Shown piece by piece: positions 1 through 8,007 of a DNA stretch of 39,135 bases. Every line of letters starts with the position of its first letter. Within the stretch, counting starts at the first letter, position 1. Source of the DNA: Massilia frigida (GTDB taxonomy: Bacteria > Pseudomonadota > Gammaproteobacteria > Burkholderiales > Burkholderiaceae_D); assembly GCF_011682175.1 (NCBI RefSeq), contig NZ_WHJG01000057.1:1-39135 (forward strand), written 5' to 3'. Position numbers and translations under genes: made by a program. The notes under the pieces were generated by a model. The model made no database searches, was not told the DNA's origin, and saw nothing but the letters and a program-made list of their open reading frames with translations.

Positions 1-10
1 CTGCATGCCG

Positions 11-57
11 TCAAGGGTGCGCTACGCCGGCACGCGCGCAGCGCGCGCCGCCCTTGA
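11..57. repeat. GC-rich inverted repeat (strong hairpin) after the tnsB-like gene
   Basis: The outer arms TCAAGGG (11-17) and CCCTTGA (51-57) are perfectly complementary. Between them lies a second, almost perfect GC-rich palindrome (28-50, CGGCACGCGCG against CGCGCGCCG). No U-run follows on either strand, so this is not a standard intrinsic terminator. It lies inside a short minus-strand frame (120 down to 22, 32 codons). Its ATG overlaps the tnsB-like stop codon as ATGA, so the next gene of the operon may have begun here and been interrupted. The role of the hairpin is unknown. Confidence 0.5.
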
Positions 58-116
58 CCGCACTCCGGGACGGTAGAACCTCACAGCATAGCCGATGTCA
101 AGTTTCACCGGAAACG

Positions 117-1877
117 TCATAGGGCCACAAAAATGTGCCGGACGCAGACATCTAATATATAGGCGGTGTGCCGGTCGCGAGTCGAAGCAATTCGTAAGAA
201 TCCAGAGTCTTGCAGCGCTGGCGAATCGAAGCGTTGCTCCATAAAATAGACTACCCCGTCGCAAACTTTTACCTCAACCTGAGTGAAATACTCTCGTATT
301 ACCTCGTCTCGTTGTTTAGTCACGGCGAGCGAGCGCCCCATTTGACTTAAATAGTTCCACAAGTGAATCGGCGTGGGGAGGACTCTAGCTATAACCGCAA
401 CGTTATTAAGTCGGGTTCCGATGTTTTTACTTTGATTGTCCATAATAACTCGACGTATCTCTCGGGCTGCTAGCTGAGGAATCGTCATGGAAGTAACGGA
501 ATGCTGCGGAGCGCCTTCATGTTTGACAGCTTTCGGGTGCGAGGTTTCAATGCTCGCTTTAGACTGGCCTGCATGGCTAGGCGCAAGCTCTTTGATGATT
601 GGATGCCAGCCCGTTGACCTTGCGTGCGCGCCGATGGTCGCCCCCGGGCCTCTGTCAACTATGTCGTGCATTGATCCGCCAACGCTCGGCCACTCATCGG
701 CTTCAATAGTCACTCCGAAGAGTGAGCAGAACCATACTTTGTCTAGTAGCTGGCAGGCTTTCGCCATCCTATACGCCGCAGAGATTTCACTGCCAACGGA
801 AAAGCCGATTCCGGTGATAAGTCCAGAGCCCATATCAATGGACCGAACTACCCAAAGGTTAGGCAGGAGACTATGTTCGTAAAATCCCAAGGGCTGCTCC
901 GGGACCATGAAGGCATCGGATTCCGCCTTTTCCATCAGGTAGCCGACAGCCTCCATGAAGCGCCCTTGAGAGGCCAGGAGGCGATTGCGTGCACGGGTAT
1001 ATCCGAATTTGATTACCTGTCGGTCTTCAAGAGGAAACTCTTTGCTGATAACATAATGGAATTGGCGTTCCGTTGGGATAGGCTCGCCATTTGGTTGAGC
1101 GAAAACCTTAAGCTTCTGCGCATTCGTCATCGTGACACAACCAAAGATGGTATTCATCGTTTGGCTGAAAACCTCGCGAAGATGGACTCCCTGCCCACTA
1201 AATCTCCGATATCCTTCGATGATCTTTTTTCTGATTTCAGCGGAGCAAGCACTGTACCCGTGGCGTTCCCCGTAGGCAATAGAGGGCCGACCAAATTTTT
1301 TCTCCGTAGCTCCGCGATCCCACTTCCCTATTTTTTGGATTGAATAGTGAAGCGCCCAGCGGTTCATTCCAAACGCAATGTAGGAATAGAAGGCAAGTCG
1401 GAATCGAGTTAGATTTTGTCGCGGTTTTGAAGCCCTGGCGATTTTGTTTAGTTCGTAGTCCGGCTTCTCGCTTGCCAATATCGAACCCAAACGTTCGATT
1501 GCTGGCCAAAGATGCGCTAATGTTGCGTCAATCCGACTTTCATGGCGGTCGCTAAGTTCTGGCGCGATAGATCTACGTGCGCGAAGAAGCGCAATTGTTG
1601 TCGTCCCCAGCCACGGTGGGAGCTCAGCGCTAGTTGTGCATGGTAGTAGTTGCTCTGCAATAATGGCTTCTTCGAAATGATCCCTCCGTAGAAAGGCCAC
1701 CCTTGCGGACTTCTCATCGGGGCTAATAGCTGAGCTTTCTTCTTGATCGTGAACAGCGCCGAAGGTAACCAGCAGAACTCGACATCGTTGGGAATCATTA
1801 TTCAGAAAATGGTAGACAAGGCCCTGCTCAAGACTTTTGAATCCGTTCGGAGCATACAGTTGACTTCCGATATGCAT
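117..1877 (-). CDS. tnsB: TnsB/MuA-like DDE transposase
   Basis: A 586-residue protein with the layout of the Tn7 TnsB / Mu transposase group: an N-terminal DNA-binding part, a central RNase H-like DDE core and a beta-barrel-like C-terminal part. The likely catalytic residues are D348 (in SIDMGSG), D408 (in DRGPGA) and E444 (in SKASIETSHPK). D408 and E444 are 36 residues apart, as expected for this superfamily. Such enzymes cut the 3' ends of the element and join them to target DNA. Its ATG abuts the end of the tnsA-like gene, so the two are co-transcribed, as in Tn7. The protein is somewhat shorter than Tn7 TnsB (about 700 residues) and stops soon after the barrel region. No tnsC-like ATPase is seen before the window edge. 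The family-level call is good; the subfamily is not known. Confidence 0.82.
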   Translation of the reverse strand: MHIGSQLYAPNGFKSLEQGLVYHFLNNDSQRCRVLLVTFGAVHDQEESSAISPDEKSARVAFLRRDHFEEAIIAEQLLPCTTSAELPPWLGTTTIALLRARRSIAPELSDRHESRIDATLAHLWPAIERLGSILASEKPDYELNKIARASKPRQNLTRFRLAFYSYIAFGMNRWALHYSIQKIGKWDRGATEKKFGRPSIAYGERHGYSACSAEIRKKIIEGYRRFSGQGVHLREVFSQTMNTIFGCVTMTNAQKLKVFAQPNGEPIPTERQFHYVISKEFPLEDRQVIKFGYTRARNRLLASQGRFMEAVGYLMEKAESDAFMVPEQPLGFYEHSLLPNLWVVRSIDMGSGLITGIGFSVGSEISAAYRMAKACQLLDKVWFCSLFGVTIEADEWPSVGGSMHDIVDRGPGATIGAHARSTGWHPIIKELAPSHAGQSKASIETSHPKAVKHEGAPQHSVTSMTIPQLAAREIRRVIMDNQSKNIGTRLNNVAVIARVLPTPIHLWNYLSQMGRSLAVTKQRDEVIREYFTQVEVKVCDGVVYFMEQRFDSPALQDSGFLRIASTRDRHTAYILDVCVRHIFVAL

Positions 1878-2857
1878 TACGCCTCCTCCCTAGAAAAGAA
1901 GTTTGCGTAGTGTTTAAATGGGTCAACTTTTTCTGCTCTCAATGGCAGGTCGAGCAAAAGCGCTTGTCCGAACAGGTCAGCTTTTACCCGTCGCTTCCAG
2001 AGGCAGAAGAATAGTAAGTGTCGTAAGACTTCGTATGTGCAGCCGCGACGGCGTACCATCGAAAGTAGAATGGAGTGAGGAGGCGTGTTCGTTTGCAGAG
2101 ACACACTAATTCTGTCCACCATCTCGGTCTCGATCGCTTCGTCTACGGCGGGTCGACGCTGATGGAGGAAAAGAGTGCGCAAATTGTGTGCAAACGCATC
2201 CGGAATATTTTTGCTGACTACACGCACAGTCCTGATATCCGCGTCGCTGTGAAAAAGCGCTTCGATCGCATGTCTACTTGTCGCCTTCGCTAAATCTTTC
2301 TCGGGGTTTCGAACTCTACGAGCCAGCGAAATCGACCGCGAAAAATCCTCATCGGCTTTCTTAACGGACCAGTTGACACAGTAGGGGCCGTATGCATCTT
2401 CAAGAAATAGTAGTAGGTCACCAAAAATCGGCGTAGCTACAATTTGCTCTCCAAGCTCGGGGTGCCGATACCGTAGTGACGGATGGCATGTCAGAAGGTC
2501 TAGGCGGTCGGCGACTGCGATTGTCCCTTGAAGGGGAGGAAAGGTACGCCCATCGGCCCTTGGATGCCCGCTAAGCGGGTGAGGTGCGGGCTCCATCGCA
2601 AGCATGCGCTGTTCATGGAGTTCGAAAAGTGAAGGGTTCCATAAAGCTAGCATCGCAGCTTTAGTTTCGATACTTGATAGAGCATGAACGTATCTGCCTA
2701 AGCTCTCGGACCATAGCTGCGAGGCGCGTGAAAGAGATGGTGCTTCCTCGCGATTCGCTCGGATACCCGCTTCGTAGTGGGCCCCCCATTTCGGCGGCGC
2801 TTGTCTGCGGAGAATTTCCCGCAAGTGCGTGATTGTTAGTTTGCGTTTCTTCGGCAT
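1877..2857 (-). CDS. tnsA: TnsA-like heteromeric transposase endonuclease
   Basis: A 326-residue protein from the ATG at 2857, which has a purine-rich ribosome site (AGGGGA) about 7 bases upstream. The open frame runs further back to 3211, but that stretch is low-quality, overlaps the neighbouring regulator in another frame and contains the 2990-3017 hairpin. The restriction-endonuclease-like core of TnsA is visible as E64 (SSIETKAAM), D147 (FGDLLLFL) and K166 (NWSVKK). This is the E-D-K set that in Tn7 TnsA cuts the 5' ends of the transposon. A helical C-terminal region follows, which in Tn7 contacts TnsC. It sits directly upstream of the tnsB-like gene with a 1-base overlap. The pair predicts cut-and-paste movement of a larger element extending left out of the window. 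Confidence 0.82.
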   Translation of the reverse strand: MPKKRKLTITHLREILRRQAPPKWGAHYEAGIRANREEAPSLSRASQLWSESLGRYVHALSSIETKAAMLALWNPSLFELHEQRMLAMEPAPHPLSGHPRADGRTFPPLQGTIAVADRLDLLTCHPSLRYRHPELGEQIVATPIFGDLLLFLEDAYGPYCVNWSVKKADEDFSRSISLARRVRNPEKDLAKATSRHAIEALFHSDADIRTVRVVSKNIPDAFAHNLRTLFLHQRRPAVDEAIETEMVDRISVSLQTNTPPHSILLSMVRRRGCTYEVLRHLLFFCLWKRRVKADLFGQALLLDLPLRAEKVDPFKHYANFFSREEA

Positions 2858-2989
2858 AGTAGGTCCCCTGCACGCGACGGAAATGACGCGTGCACATTTC
2901 TGTAGAAAACGGGACACCCTTGACGCCAGCGGTGTGCTGGAGTACATTCTTAACCAGTGATGATTTTGAGGGTGTCCCTCGGATCGAAG

Positions 2990-3020
2990 AAGCCACAGAC
3001 CTAGCCGTCTGTGGCTTTTT
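2990..3020 (+). terminator. Strong hairpin, intrinsic-terminator-like on the plus strand
   Basis: A perfect 10-bp stem (AGCCACAGAC, 2991-3000, with GTCTGTGGCT, 3007-3016) and a 6-base loop are followed by a T-run on the plus strand. All genes around it are on the minus strand. On that strand it falls just after the gp16-type regulator and before tnsA, preceded by A residues and without a good U-tail. It could insulate the transposase operon from plus-strand transcription or attenuate read-through from the regulator into tnsAB. Confidence 0.55.
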
Positions 3021-3033
3021 GCTTTGTAATTGC

Positions 3034-3282
3034 TTAGCTCATCTTGCCCCCGGTAGTTGGGTTGATCAACTGTTCCAAGCCCCCTGCTTCCTCGTTTTGC
3101 TTGAGACCTAGGGCGATAGCAATACGGTGACTTTCCCCCCGTTGGGCCCGACTCCGTCCCGACAAAACTCCGTACACCAAGTTCACGTCGAAGTCGTTCG
3201 CACGTGCCCAATCAGTGACAGTTATACCTTCGTTGTAAAAGCGCCGTTTGACAGCGTCACGTGCAGTTTGGCTTGGGGCCAT
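3034..3282 (-). CDS. BcepMu gp16-family DNA-binding regulator
   Basis: An 82-residue protein. The central part (RFYNEGITVTDWARAND, FDVNLVYGVLSG, then ESHRIAIALGLK) has the pattern I know from the BcepMu gp16 phage-associated family: a small lambda-repressor-like helix-turn-helix with a G-x-SH-x-IA-x-LGLK ending. Such proteins are found upstream of Mu-like and Tn7-like transposase genes and probably repress them. It is the first gene of the minus-strand run regulator-tnsA-tnsB, separated from tnsA by 176 bases that include a strong hairpin. No clear Shine-Dalgarno precedes the ATG. Role as repressor is inferred from the family and position. Confidence 0.7.
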   Translation of the reverse strand: MAPSQTARDAVKRRFYNEGITVTDWARANDFDVNLVYGVLSGRSRAQRGESHRIAIALGLKQNEEAGGLEQLINPTTGGKMS

Positions 3283-3650
3283 ATCTATAGAAACTGAACA
3301 AAAATTGATTAATTTTGAGCGAGCGCCAGAGGCACAACTTTATCAGTAGTCCTCGCAGTTTGGGAAAGTTTTTCGACTGTTTCTGTGCGTTGAAAAACCT
3401 GCATGTTATTGATATCGTTCAGTTTTTTACGTCGGCAGCTTTCTGCTATTTTGAGATTAGAGACTATTAAAAAAGTGATTTTCGTGATCACAAACCAATA
3501 TGGCCGGGCAGTGGTGGGGCCCCGAGAACTCTTGCGTCGAATGGCATTCCTGTGGCCTAAAATAAGCATATTCCTAATCTTGAGTAATCGCCGGCGACCT
3601 TGATATGTACAGCTGTCAGGTTGCTCATTGACAAGCTTTAGCGCTGGCCC
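3283..3650. other. AT-rich upstream region, possible right end of the TnsAB element
   Basis: No convincing gene is seen. In Tn7 the right end lies just outside tnsA, so the end of this element is expected here. Three loosely similar AT-rich blocks (AAAGTTTTTCGAC at 3365, AGTTTTTTACGTCG at 3421, AAAGTGATTTTCG at 3472) are spaced about 54 bases apart and could be transposase or regulator sites. No exact terminus or target duplication could be fixed. The IS66 remnant begins near 3650, so the junction should lie before that. Confidence 0.3.
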
Positions 3651-4001
3651 CGCGCCTCGCTGGAGAAACTCGCACACGACCGATACCTCGGCGGCGATTC
3701 AATATGCCCTCTTTCTGTGGCCGGCTCTGTTGCGCTATAACGACGACGGCGTGATCAAGATCGACAACTCGGCTACTGAATGCGCCTTACGCGGCGCGCT
3801 ATCGGCTGCGCACTACCTGTACGTCGCCAGTGGCAGCGAGAGCGCGGCCGCTATGTACTCGATAATCGGGCTGGCTGAGCTCAACGGGATCGACCCGAAA
3901 GCTTGGTGGCGCGATGTGCCAGACCAAATCGCGATCACCCCGTCAACCGCGTTGACGAGTTCCTCCTCTCGCGTTACGCCGGACCGCCGGCCTCTGCCTG
4001 A
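3650..4001 (+). pseudogene. IS66-family TnpC transposase, C-terminal remnant with frameshifts
   Basis: Only the C-terminal region of an IS66 TnpC remains. It is recognised by the run YALFLWPALLRY, then IKIDNSATECALRG (the IDNN.AE.AIR motif carrying the catalytic E), then MYSIIGLAELNGIDPKAW. Two frame changes are visible. One is near 3675, where the frame reading ASLEKLA joins the main frame. The other is near 3934, after which HPVNRVDEFLLSRY continues in another frame to a TGA at 3999-4001. The sequence differs clearly from the intact IS66 copy at 4458-6164, so it is an older, unrelated insertion. No inverted repeats were found. Confidence 0.8.
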
Positions 4002-4430
4002 AAAACACACCGCGTCCCAGCGGTGTAACGCCATCATTAGGCAATACAGCGCTTAAATCAGCAGGGTGCTGTGGAAGCTTGCTTTAGCCTGGCGGAAGAA
4101 CGGATATAGAGCCAACCGTCGTGCCCTGTCAAGAAGTTAAACTCCTCTAAAGATTTGCTGGCAACTTGAAACGTGCGGGCAGTATCCTTCAATGAAATTT
4201 AGTTTGAAGTGAAGCACATTCCGCAAAGGGCGCGCGACAGCAAGAAAGTTGAATGTATCGCAATCATTACTATTGCACAGAGCAGCGGTAATGCTTTTTG
4301 TGGGCGCTTCAGCTGCCAATCCTGTTTACTGTGTCAGTGACTGTGCCGATCGATCACCCCACTTTTACTAGGAGATTGTTATTCCACATTCAAGAATTGT
4401 CAGCCGGCGTTGGCTCGCTGTAGCCTGGAA
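4002..4430. other. Non-coding spacer between IS66 remnant and intact IS66
   Basis: No open frame here looks like a protein. A short inverted repeat ACACCGC...GCGGTGT (about 4008-4026) follows the remnant transposase stop. The rest shows no structure I can name. The last eight bases before the intact IS66 (GCCTGGAA) do not match the bases on its other side. Confidence 0.5.
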
Positions 4431-4457
4431 GTAAGTGCGCCATGAACCCCAGCCTGT

Positions 4458-6164
4458 TCAGGGGACCGTTTCGCTGGCTAAATCATGGCTATGCAAATTC
4501 CATGGCAACAGCGCTTCAACCTCGTCCACCGTCTGCGCCAGCGGCAAGCTGCGCAAGACGCGGCGCAGCCATGTGTATGGCTCCAAGCCGTTCGCCTTGA
4601 CCGTTTCCACCAAGGAGTAAATGACGGCGCTCGCGTGGGCACCCGCCGGCGTGTCACTGAACAACCATGCCTTGCGGCCAACCACAAAGGGGCGGATAGC
4701 GTTCTCGCACTTGTTGTTATCGATCGGGAGATCGCCGCGCTCGGTATAGCGCGTCAGCCGGCTCCAGTATTTCGCCATGTAAGCCAAGGCCTTGCCCAGC
4801 GCGCTTTTAGGCGTCACCGTCGGCAGCGTCTCGTCCATCCAGGATTTCAGCGCTGCCAAGGCCGGCACGCTCAGACGCGCACGCGCGAGCCCGCGCACCT
4901 CGACGGTCGCATCCCGGTAGTCGCTTTCGATGCCGTACAACTTGCCGATCAGGTCGATCGCAACGTCAGCGCGGCCACGCTTACCTTTGGGTTGCACGCG
5001 CGCGGCGTCCACGAAGCGCCGGCGCACATGGGCAAAGCACACCAGGTGTTCGACACCCTTGATATGTGCCAGCTTGTTGTAGCCGGTATAGCCGTCCGTC
5101 ATCAGGTAGCCCTGGTAGTCGCTGAGCAGGCGCAACGGCACCTCCGCACTGCGGCTCGTATCGTAGTCGTACAAGATGACCGGCTTGTCGGGTGGCCCAC
5201 CCGTCTGTACCCACATATAGCTTTGCGAGCTGGCCTTGCGCCCCGCCTCTTTAAGCACTTGAACGACGGTCTCGTCCATGTGAATGACGGCGCTATCGAG
5301 CAGCGCATCGCGCATCAGGTTGTGCAGCGGTTGCAACAGGCGGCCTGCGCCGATGGCCCAGCGCGCCAGCGTTTGGCGTGGCACCGGCACACCATGGCGC
5401 TCGAGCACGTTCTCGAAGCGCGCCAGCGGCAGGCCATCGACGTACTTGACCGTCAGCAGCATAGCCAGGAAGTCGGCGCTGGCGTTGCTCTTGGGCAGAG
5501 GCTGGGGTGGCAACGCCGCCGTGACCGGGGCGTGTACGCTGTCGGGGCAGCCATAGCGCTTGCGGATGTGGCGCAGCACGCGCACCTGCATCGGCACGAT
5601 GTCAAGCTGCTCGCTTACGTCCTGGCCGATCTCGACCATTGGGGACCCGCAGGGGCAGGTGCGTTCGTGTTCAGGTACGTCATGGACGATATCGACGCGC
5701 TTCAAGGTGCCAGGCAGCGGGGCGCGTTTGCCGCGCGCCTTCGGCTGCTTGTCCGGCGCCGTCTGCTGCGTGGGCGTGGCGTCAGGCAAGGCGGCGACGT
5801 CCTGCGCGTCCGTGCTCGACTGCGCCAGCACCTCAGCCTCGTCGAACAGCCGTCCCTGCCCGGCCAATTGCTCGGAACTGGCGCCGAACATCCTGTGGCG
5901 AGCCAGCACGGATTGTTCGATCATGCGAATGATGTAGTCGTGCGCCTCGCGCATGGCCACTTGCCGCGCTTCGTGGAGAGCTTGCTCCATCGCCTGTTGC
6001 ACGGCCTGTTGCATCGCCTGTTGGGCGGTGCTCATGACGTCTTGCTGCGTCTGAAGCAGGCGCTTGAGCGCATCCACATCGTCGGGCAAAACCGCCGGTA
6101 AAACGAACGCGGGCAGCTCAATTTCAGGTGCTTGCGGCGGCGATTTTAGCGAAGTAAAAGACAT
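4458..6164 (-). CDS. tnpC: IS66 family transposase TnpC
   Basis: A 568-residue DDE transposase of the IS66 family, full length. The N-terminal third holds an alanine/glutamine-rich coiled-coil segment (about residues 35-75) and a zinc-binding-like region (TCPCGSPMVEIG, then RYGCP). The catalytic core has D at about 295 (HMDETVV), D at about 356 (TDGYTGY) and E at about 486 (KCENAIRP). The C-terminal segment ends in the usual VDEVEALLPWN. It performs strand transfer of the element, helped by TnpA and TnpB in ways that remain poorly understood. It is the last gene of the IS operon, 21 bases after tnpB. Confidence 0.95.
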   Translation of the reverse strand: MSFTSLKSPPQAPEIELPAFVLPAVLPDDVDALKRLLQTQQDVMSTAQQAMQQAVQQAMEQALHEARQVAMREAHDYIIRMIEQSVLARHRMFGASSEQLAGQGRLFDEAEVLAQSSTDAQDVAALPDATPTQQTAPDKQPKARGKRAPLPGTLKRVDIVHDVPEHERTCPCGSPMVEIGQDVSEQLDIVPMQVRVLRHIRKRYGCPDSVHAPVTAALPPQPLPKSNASADFLAMLLTVKYVDGLPLARFENVLERHGVPVPRQTLARWAIGAGRLLQPLHNLMRDALLDSAVIHMDETVVQVLKEAGRKASSQSYMWVQTGGPPDKPVILYDYDTSRSAEVPLRLLSDYQGYLMTDGYTGYNKLAHIKGVEHLVCFAHVRRRFVDAARVQPKGKRGRADVAIDLIGKLYGIESDYRDATVEVRGLARARLSVPALAALKSWMDETLPTVTPKSALGKALAYMAKYWSRLTRYTERGDLPIDNNKCENAIRPFVVGRKAWLFSDTPAGAHASAVIYSLVETVKANGLEPYTWLRRVLRSLPLAQTVDEVEALLPWNLHSHDLASETVP

Positions 6165-6185
6165 GCGTCATTTTACCAAATCTCC

Positions 6186-6542
6186 CTATGAAACCGAAGT
6201 GAAATGCAAGGTTTTATGTGGGGAATTTCGCCATAAATCGAAGCCTTCGAGCAGCCACTCGAACTCTTGCAAAGTGATCGTCTGCGCGGCTGTGTCGCCG
6301 TCCTTCGGCCAGGCAAATTTGTCTGCCTCAAGCCGCTTGAGCCACAGGCAAAAACCGTTGCGGTGCCAGTACAGGACCTTGATCTTGTCGCGCTGGCGGT
6401 TGATGAACACATACAGCGCGCTGCCGAAAGGATTCAATTCCAATTCTTGCTCGACCAGGACCGACAGCCCGCCGATCGACTTTCTGAAGTCGACCGGCGC
6501 GCGGCACAAGTAGACCTGTTCGATGCGGCAACCGGCATGCAT
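6186..6542 (-). CDS. tnpB: IS66 family accessory protein TnpB
   Basis: A 118-residue IS66 Orf2 protein. The motifs VYLCRAPVDFRKSIGGL, LNPFGSALYVFINRQRDKIK and LYWHRNGFCLWLKRLE are diagnostic of the family. The ATG at 6542 was chosen over the upstream in-frame ATG at 6584 because it overlaps the tnpA stop as TAATG and gives the standard N-terminus. TnpB is needed for efficient IS66 transposition but has no established enzymatic activity. Confidence 0.94.
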   Translation of the reverse strand: MHAGCRIEQVYLCRAPVDFRKSIGGLSVLVEQELELNPFGSALYVFINRQRDKIKVLYWHRNGFCLWLKRLEADKFAWPKDGDTAAQTITLQEFEWLLEGFDLWRNSPHKTLHFTSVS

Positions 6543-6871
6543 TACAAAGCTCCTGCGGCGGCGCGCGCCAGATTTGCCAGCCATTCGGGCGACGGCAGCT
6601 CGGCCAACTCAAGGCGCACGCCGCCGGCCAACTCCACCGTGCAGGCCGCGCTACGGCGATCAACTGCGCGCTCGCCCACCCGCAACTCCATGAATCGGCT
6701 AGCCGGCGACGGCGCCGCCGAGTCTTGCGCAGCTAACTCGCCCAGCTTGCGTTGCCAGTAGTAGAGCGACGCGAGCGACAGATTCTCACGCTTCGCATAA
6801 GCGCTCACGAAAATCCCTTCACACTGAATCGCCGCCACATGGGCCGCCCAGAATTGCATGTCTCTTTTCAT
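6542..6871 (-). CDS. tnpA: IS66 family protein TnpA (helix-turn-helix)
   Basis: A 109-residue protein, first gene of the IS66 operon. The N-terminal half (FWAAHVAAIQCEG, VSAYAKRENLSLASLYYWQRKL) is the helix-turn-helix of the IS66 TnpA/Orf1 group, which resembles Tn3/IS3 OrfA-type DNA-binding segments. The C-terminal half (VELAGGVRLEL, LPSPEWLANLARA) is typical of IS66 Orf1. It probably binds the IS ends. The stop overlaps the start of tnpB. Confidence 0.92.
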   Translation of the reverse strand: MKRDMQFWAAHVAAIQCEGIFVSAYAKRENLSLASLYYWQRKLGELAAQDSAAPSPASRFMELRVGERAVDRRSAACTVELAGGVRLELAELPSPEWLANLARAAAGAL

Positions 6872-6949
6872 CTTTGTCCCACCTCAAATTGGATGGGCAA
6901 AGGATGCGACAACTGTGGCTAGGCCACAAGTCTGGGGTTTATGGCGCGC

Positions 6950-7096
6950 TTACCCTTCAACCTTCGGATAATGCGGCTCGATCAGATCATGAAGTTTTGA
7001 CCAAGGCGTGACACTGTCAAGCTTTGCAAGGAAGAGGTCGCGCCTTGTCAGCTTCTTTTTGGCAGCGTATTCGAGGTCGGAAAAGCTCTTCTGCAT
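6950..7096 (-). pseudogene. IS5-family transposase, N-terminal 48 codons, cut by IS66
   Basis: The minus frame from the ATG at 7096 reads MQKSFSDLEYAAKKKLTRRD, then LFLAKLDSVTPWSKLHDLIE, then PHYPKVEG. This is the conserved N-terminus of IS5-family transposases, usually followed by a glycine/arginine/proline-rich segment. It is interrupted exactly at the IS66 terminus, whose first bases supply a TAA stop. The rest of the transposase is not found on the far side of the IS66 copy. The outer end of the IS5 element is probably near 7188, where GGGAAGCACTGATTTATTC begins next to a CTAA sequence fitting the YTAR target of this group. Non-functional. Confidence 0.85.
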
Positions 7097-7380
7097 GATC
7101 AACTGGACGGTGGTTGCGGATGCCGTTATTGTCGCAGGTCTAGCAAGTGACCGGCGAGGGGCTGGGAAGAATAAATCAGTGCTTCCCTAAGGGGGAATTA
7201 CGTGCCGATGGTAAAAAGTTGGTGAATTTCTAAATCTCTTGGATCACTTGCCAACCTCTATCGGCCAAGAGCAATCATAGATAACCATAAAATCTAATGT
7301 TGGATTGAAAGCCGACTGTAGCTCTCTTCCTTCTGTCCAACCAAATTGGGCCGGACGTAAGAATAACCGAGGAACCCTCA

Positions 7381-8007
7381 ATGCCGATGAAAGATTTTCT
7401 TAGTCAGTTGGCAAAAACCGCTGACGACAAATCGCTGCTCGATTTCTGTCGTAGACGAGTTCTACATGGAACACCATCGGTTTTCCAAGGGGATGAAGAA
7501 AAATATTACTCTTTTCGGAAACGAATCGCAGACGAATTTCAAATTAATTTTCATGAGATATTTATCACTGGCTCTGCAAAGCTGGGATTTAGTCCTCATA
7601 AGAAGAAACTATTCGACCTAGACTCTGATATAGATGTGGCATTGATTTCTTCAAATCTGTATGACCAAATGATGGAGTTTATTCATGGCTACCAGATGGA
7701 ACTGCGCGAAAACCGAAAAGCGGTGTCCATTGAAGAAATCAAACGATACCATAAATTTCTTGAATATAGTGCGATCGGATGGATGCGCCCGGACCTTCTC
7801 CCTACATCTTTTCAGGTCGATGATTTGAAGACTAAGTGGTTTGCCTTTTTTTCCTCAATCTCGTACGGCTATAGCGAAGTCGGTAATTATAAAGTTACTG
7901 CGGGTGCATTCAAGAGCTATAGTCACCTCGAGCGATACACGGTTAGCGGACTTATCTCGCTGAAAGCAAATCTGAAAATTGGAGAAGTACATGCCGCTAC
8001 AAATTAA
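7381..8007 (+). CDS. Nucleotidyltransferase-fold protein, putative defence gene
   Basis: A 208-residue protein with a polymerase-beta-type nucleotidyltransferase signature. GS at 64-65 (ITGSAKLGF) is followed by DLDSDIDVALIS with the metal-binding pair D83-x-D85. The fold joins a nucleotide to a substrate. The target is unknown, and both small-molecule and RNA/protein substrates occur in this superfamily. The following DUF262 gene starts inside the end of this one (17-base overlap), so they are translated together. The pair stands alone among mobile elements, with lower GC than its surroundings, which fits a horizontally acquired defence or toxin-antitoxin module. The superfamily is clear; the function is inferred. 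The start is the ATG at 7381; another ATG lies two codons in. Confidence 0.72.
   Translation: MPMKDFLSQLAKTADDKSLLDFCRRRVLHGTPSVFQGDEEKYYSFRKRIADEFQINFHEIFITGSAKLGFSPHKKKLFDLDSDIDVALISSNLYDQMMEFIHGYQMELRENRKAVSIEEIKRYHKFLEYSAIGWMRPDLLPTSFQVDDLKTKWFAFFSSISYGYSEVGNYKVTAGAFKSYSHLERYTVSGLISLKANLKIGEVHAATN

Larger units (their letters stand above)
4431..6953 (-). mobile_element. Complete IS66-family insertion sequence (about 2.5 kb)
   Basis: The terminal inverted repeats are GTAAGTGCGCCATGAACCCC at 4431 and, read from the other strand, GTAAGCGCGCCATAAACCCC ending at 6953. Both start with GTAA, as is usual for IS66. Inside are tnpA, tnpB and tnpC in the standard order on the minus strand. All three are intact, so the copy may be active. 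The flanking octamers differ (GCCTGGAA left, CCTTCAAC right), so the 8-bp target duplication made by IS66 is missing. The right flank is the interrupted IS5-family transposase, whose continuation is not present on the left. A deletion or recombination at the left end after insertion is the simplest explanation. Confidence 0.93.

Noticed and set aside
2858-3211. N-terminal extension of the tnsA frame upstream of the ATG at 2857
   Set aside because: The extension overlaps the gp16-type regulator in another frame, runs through a perfect hairpin and has no TnsA-like features, while the ATG at 2857 has a ribosome site.
4485-6101. 538-codon plus-strand open frame opposite the IS66 tnpC gene
   Set aside because: It is a mirror frame of the well-supported transposase; its composition (very rich in H, R, Q, A) and lack of motifs mark it as a shadow.
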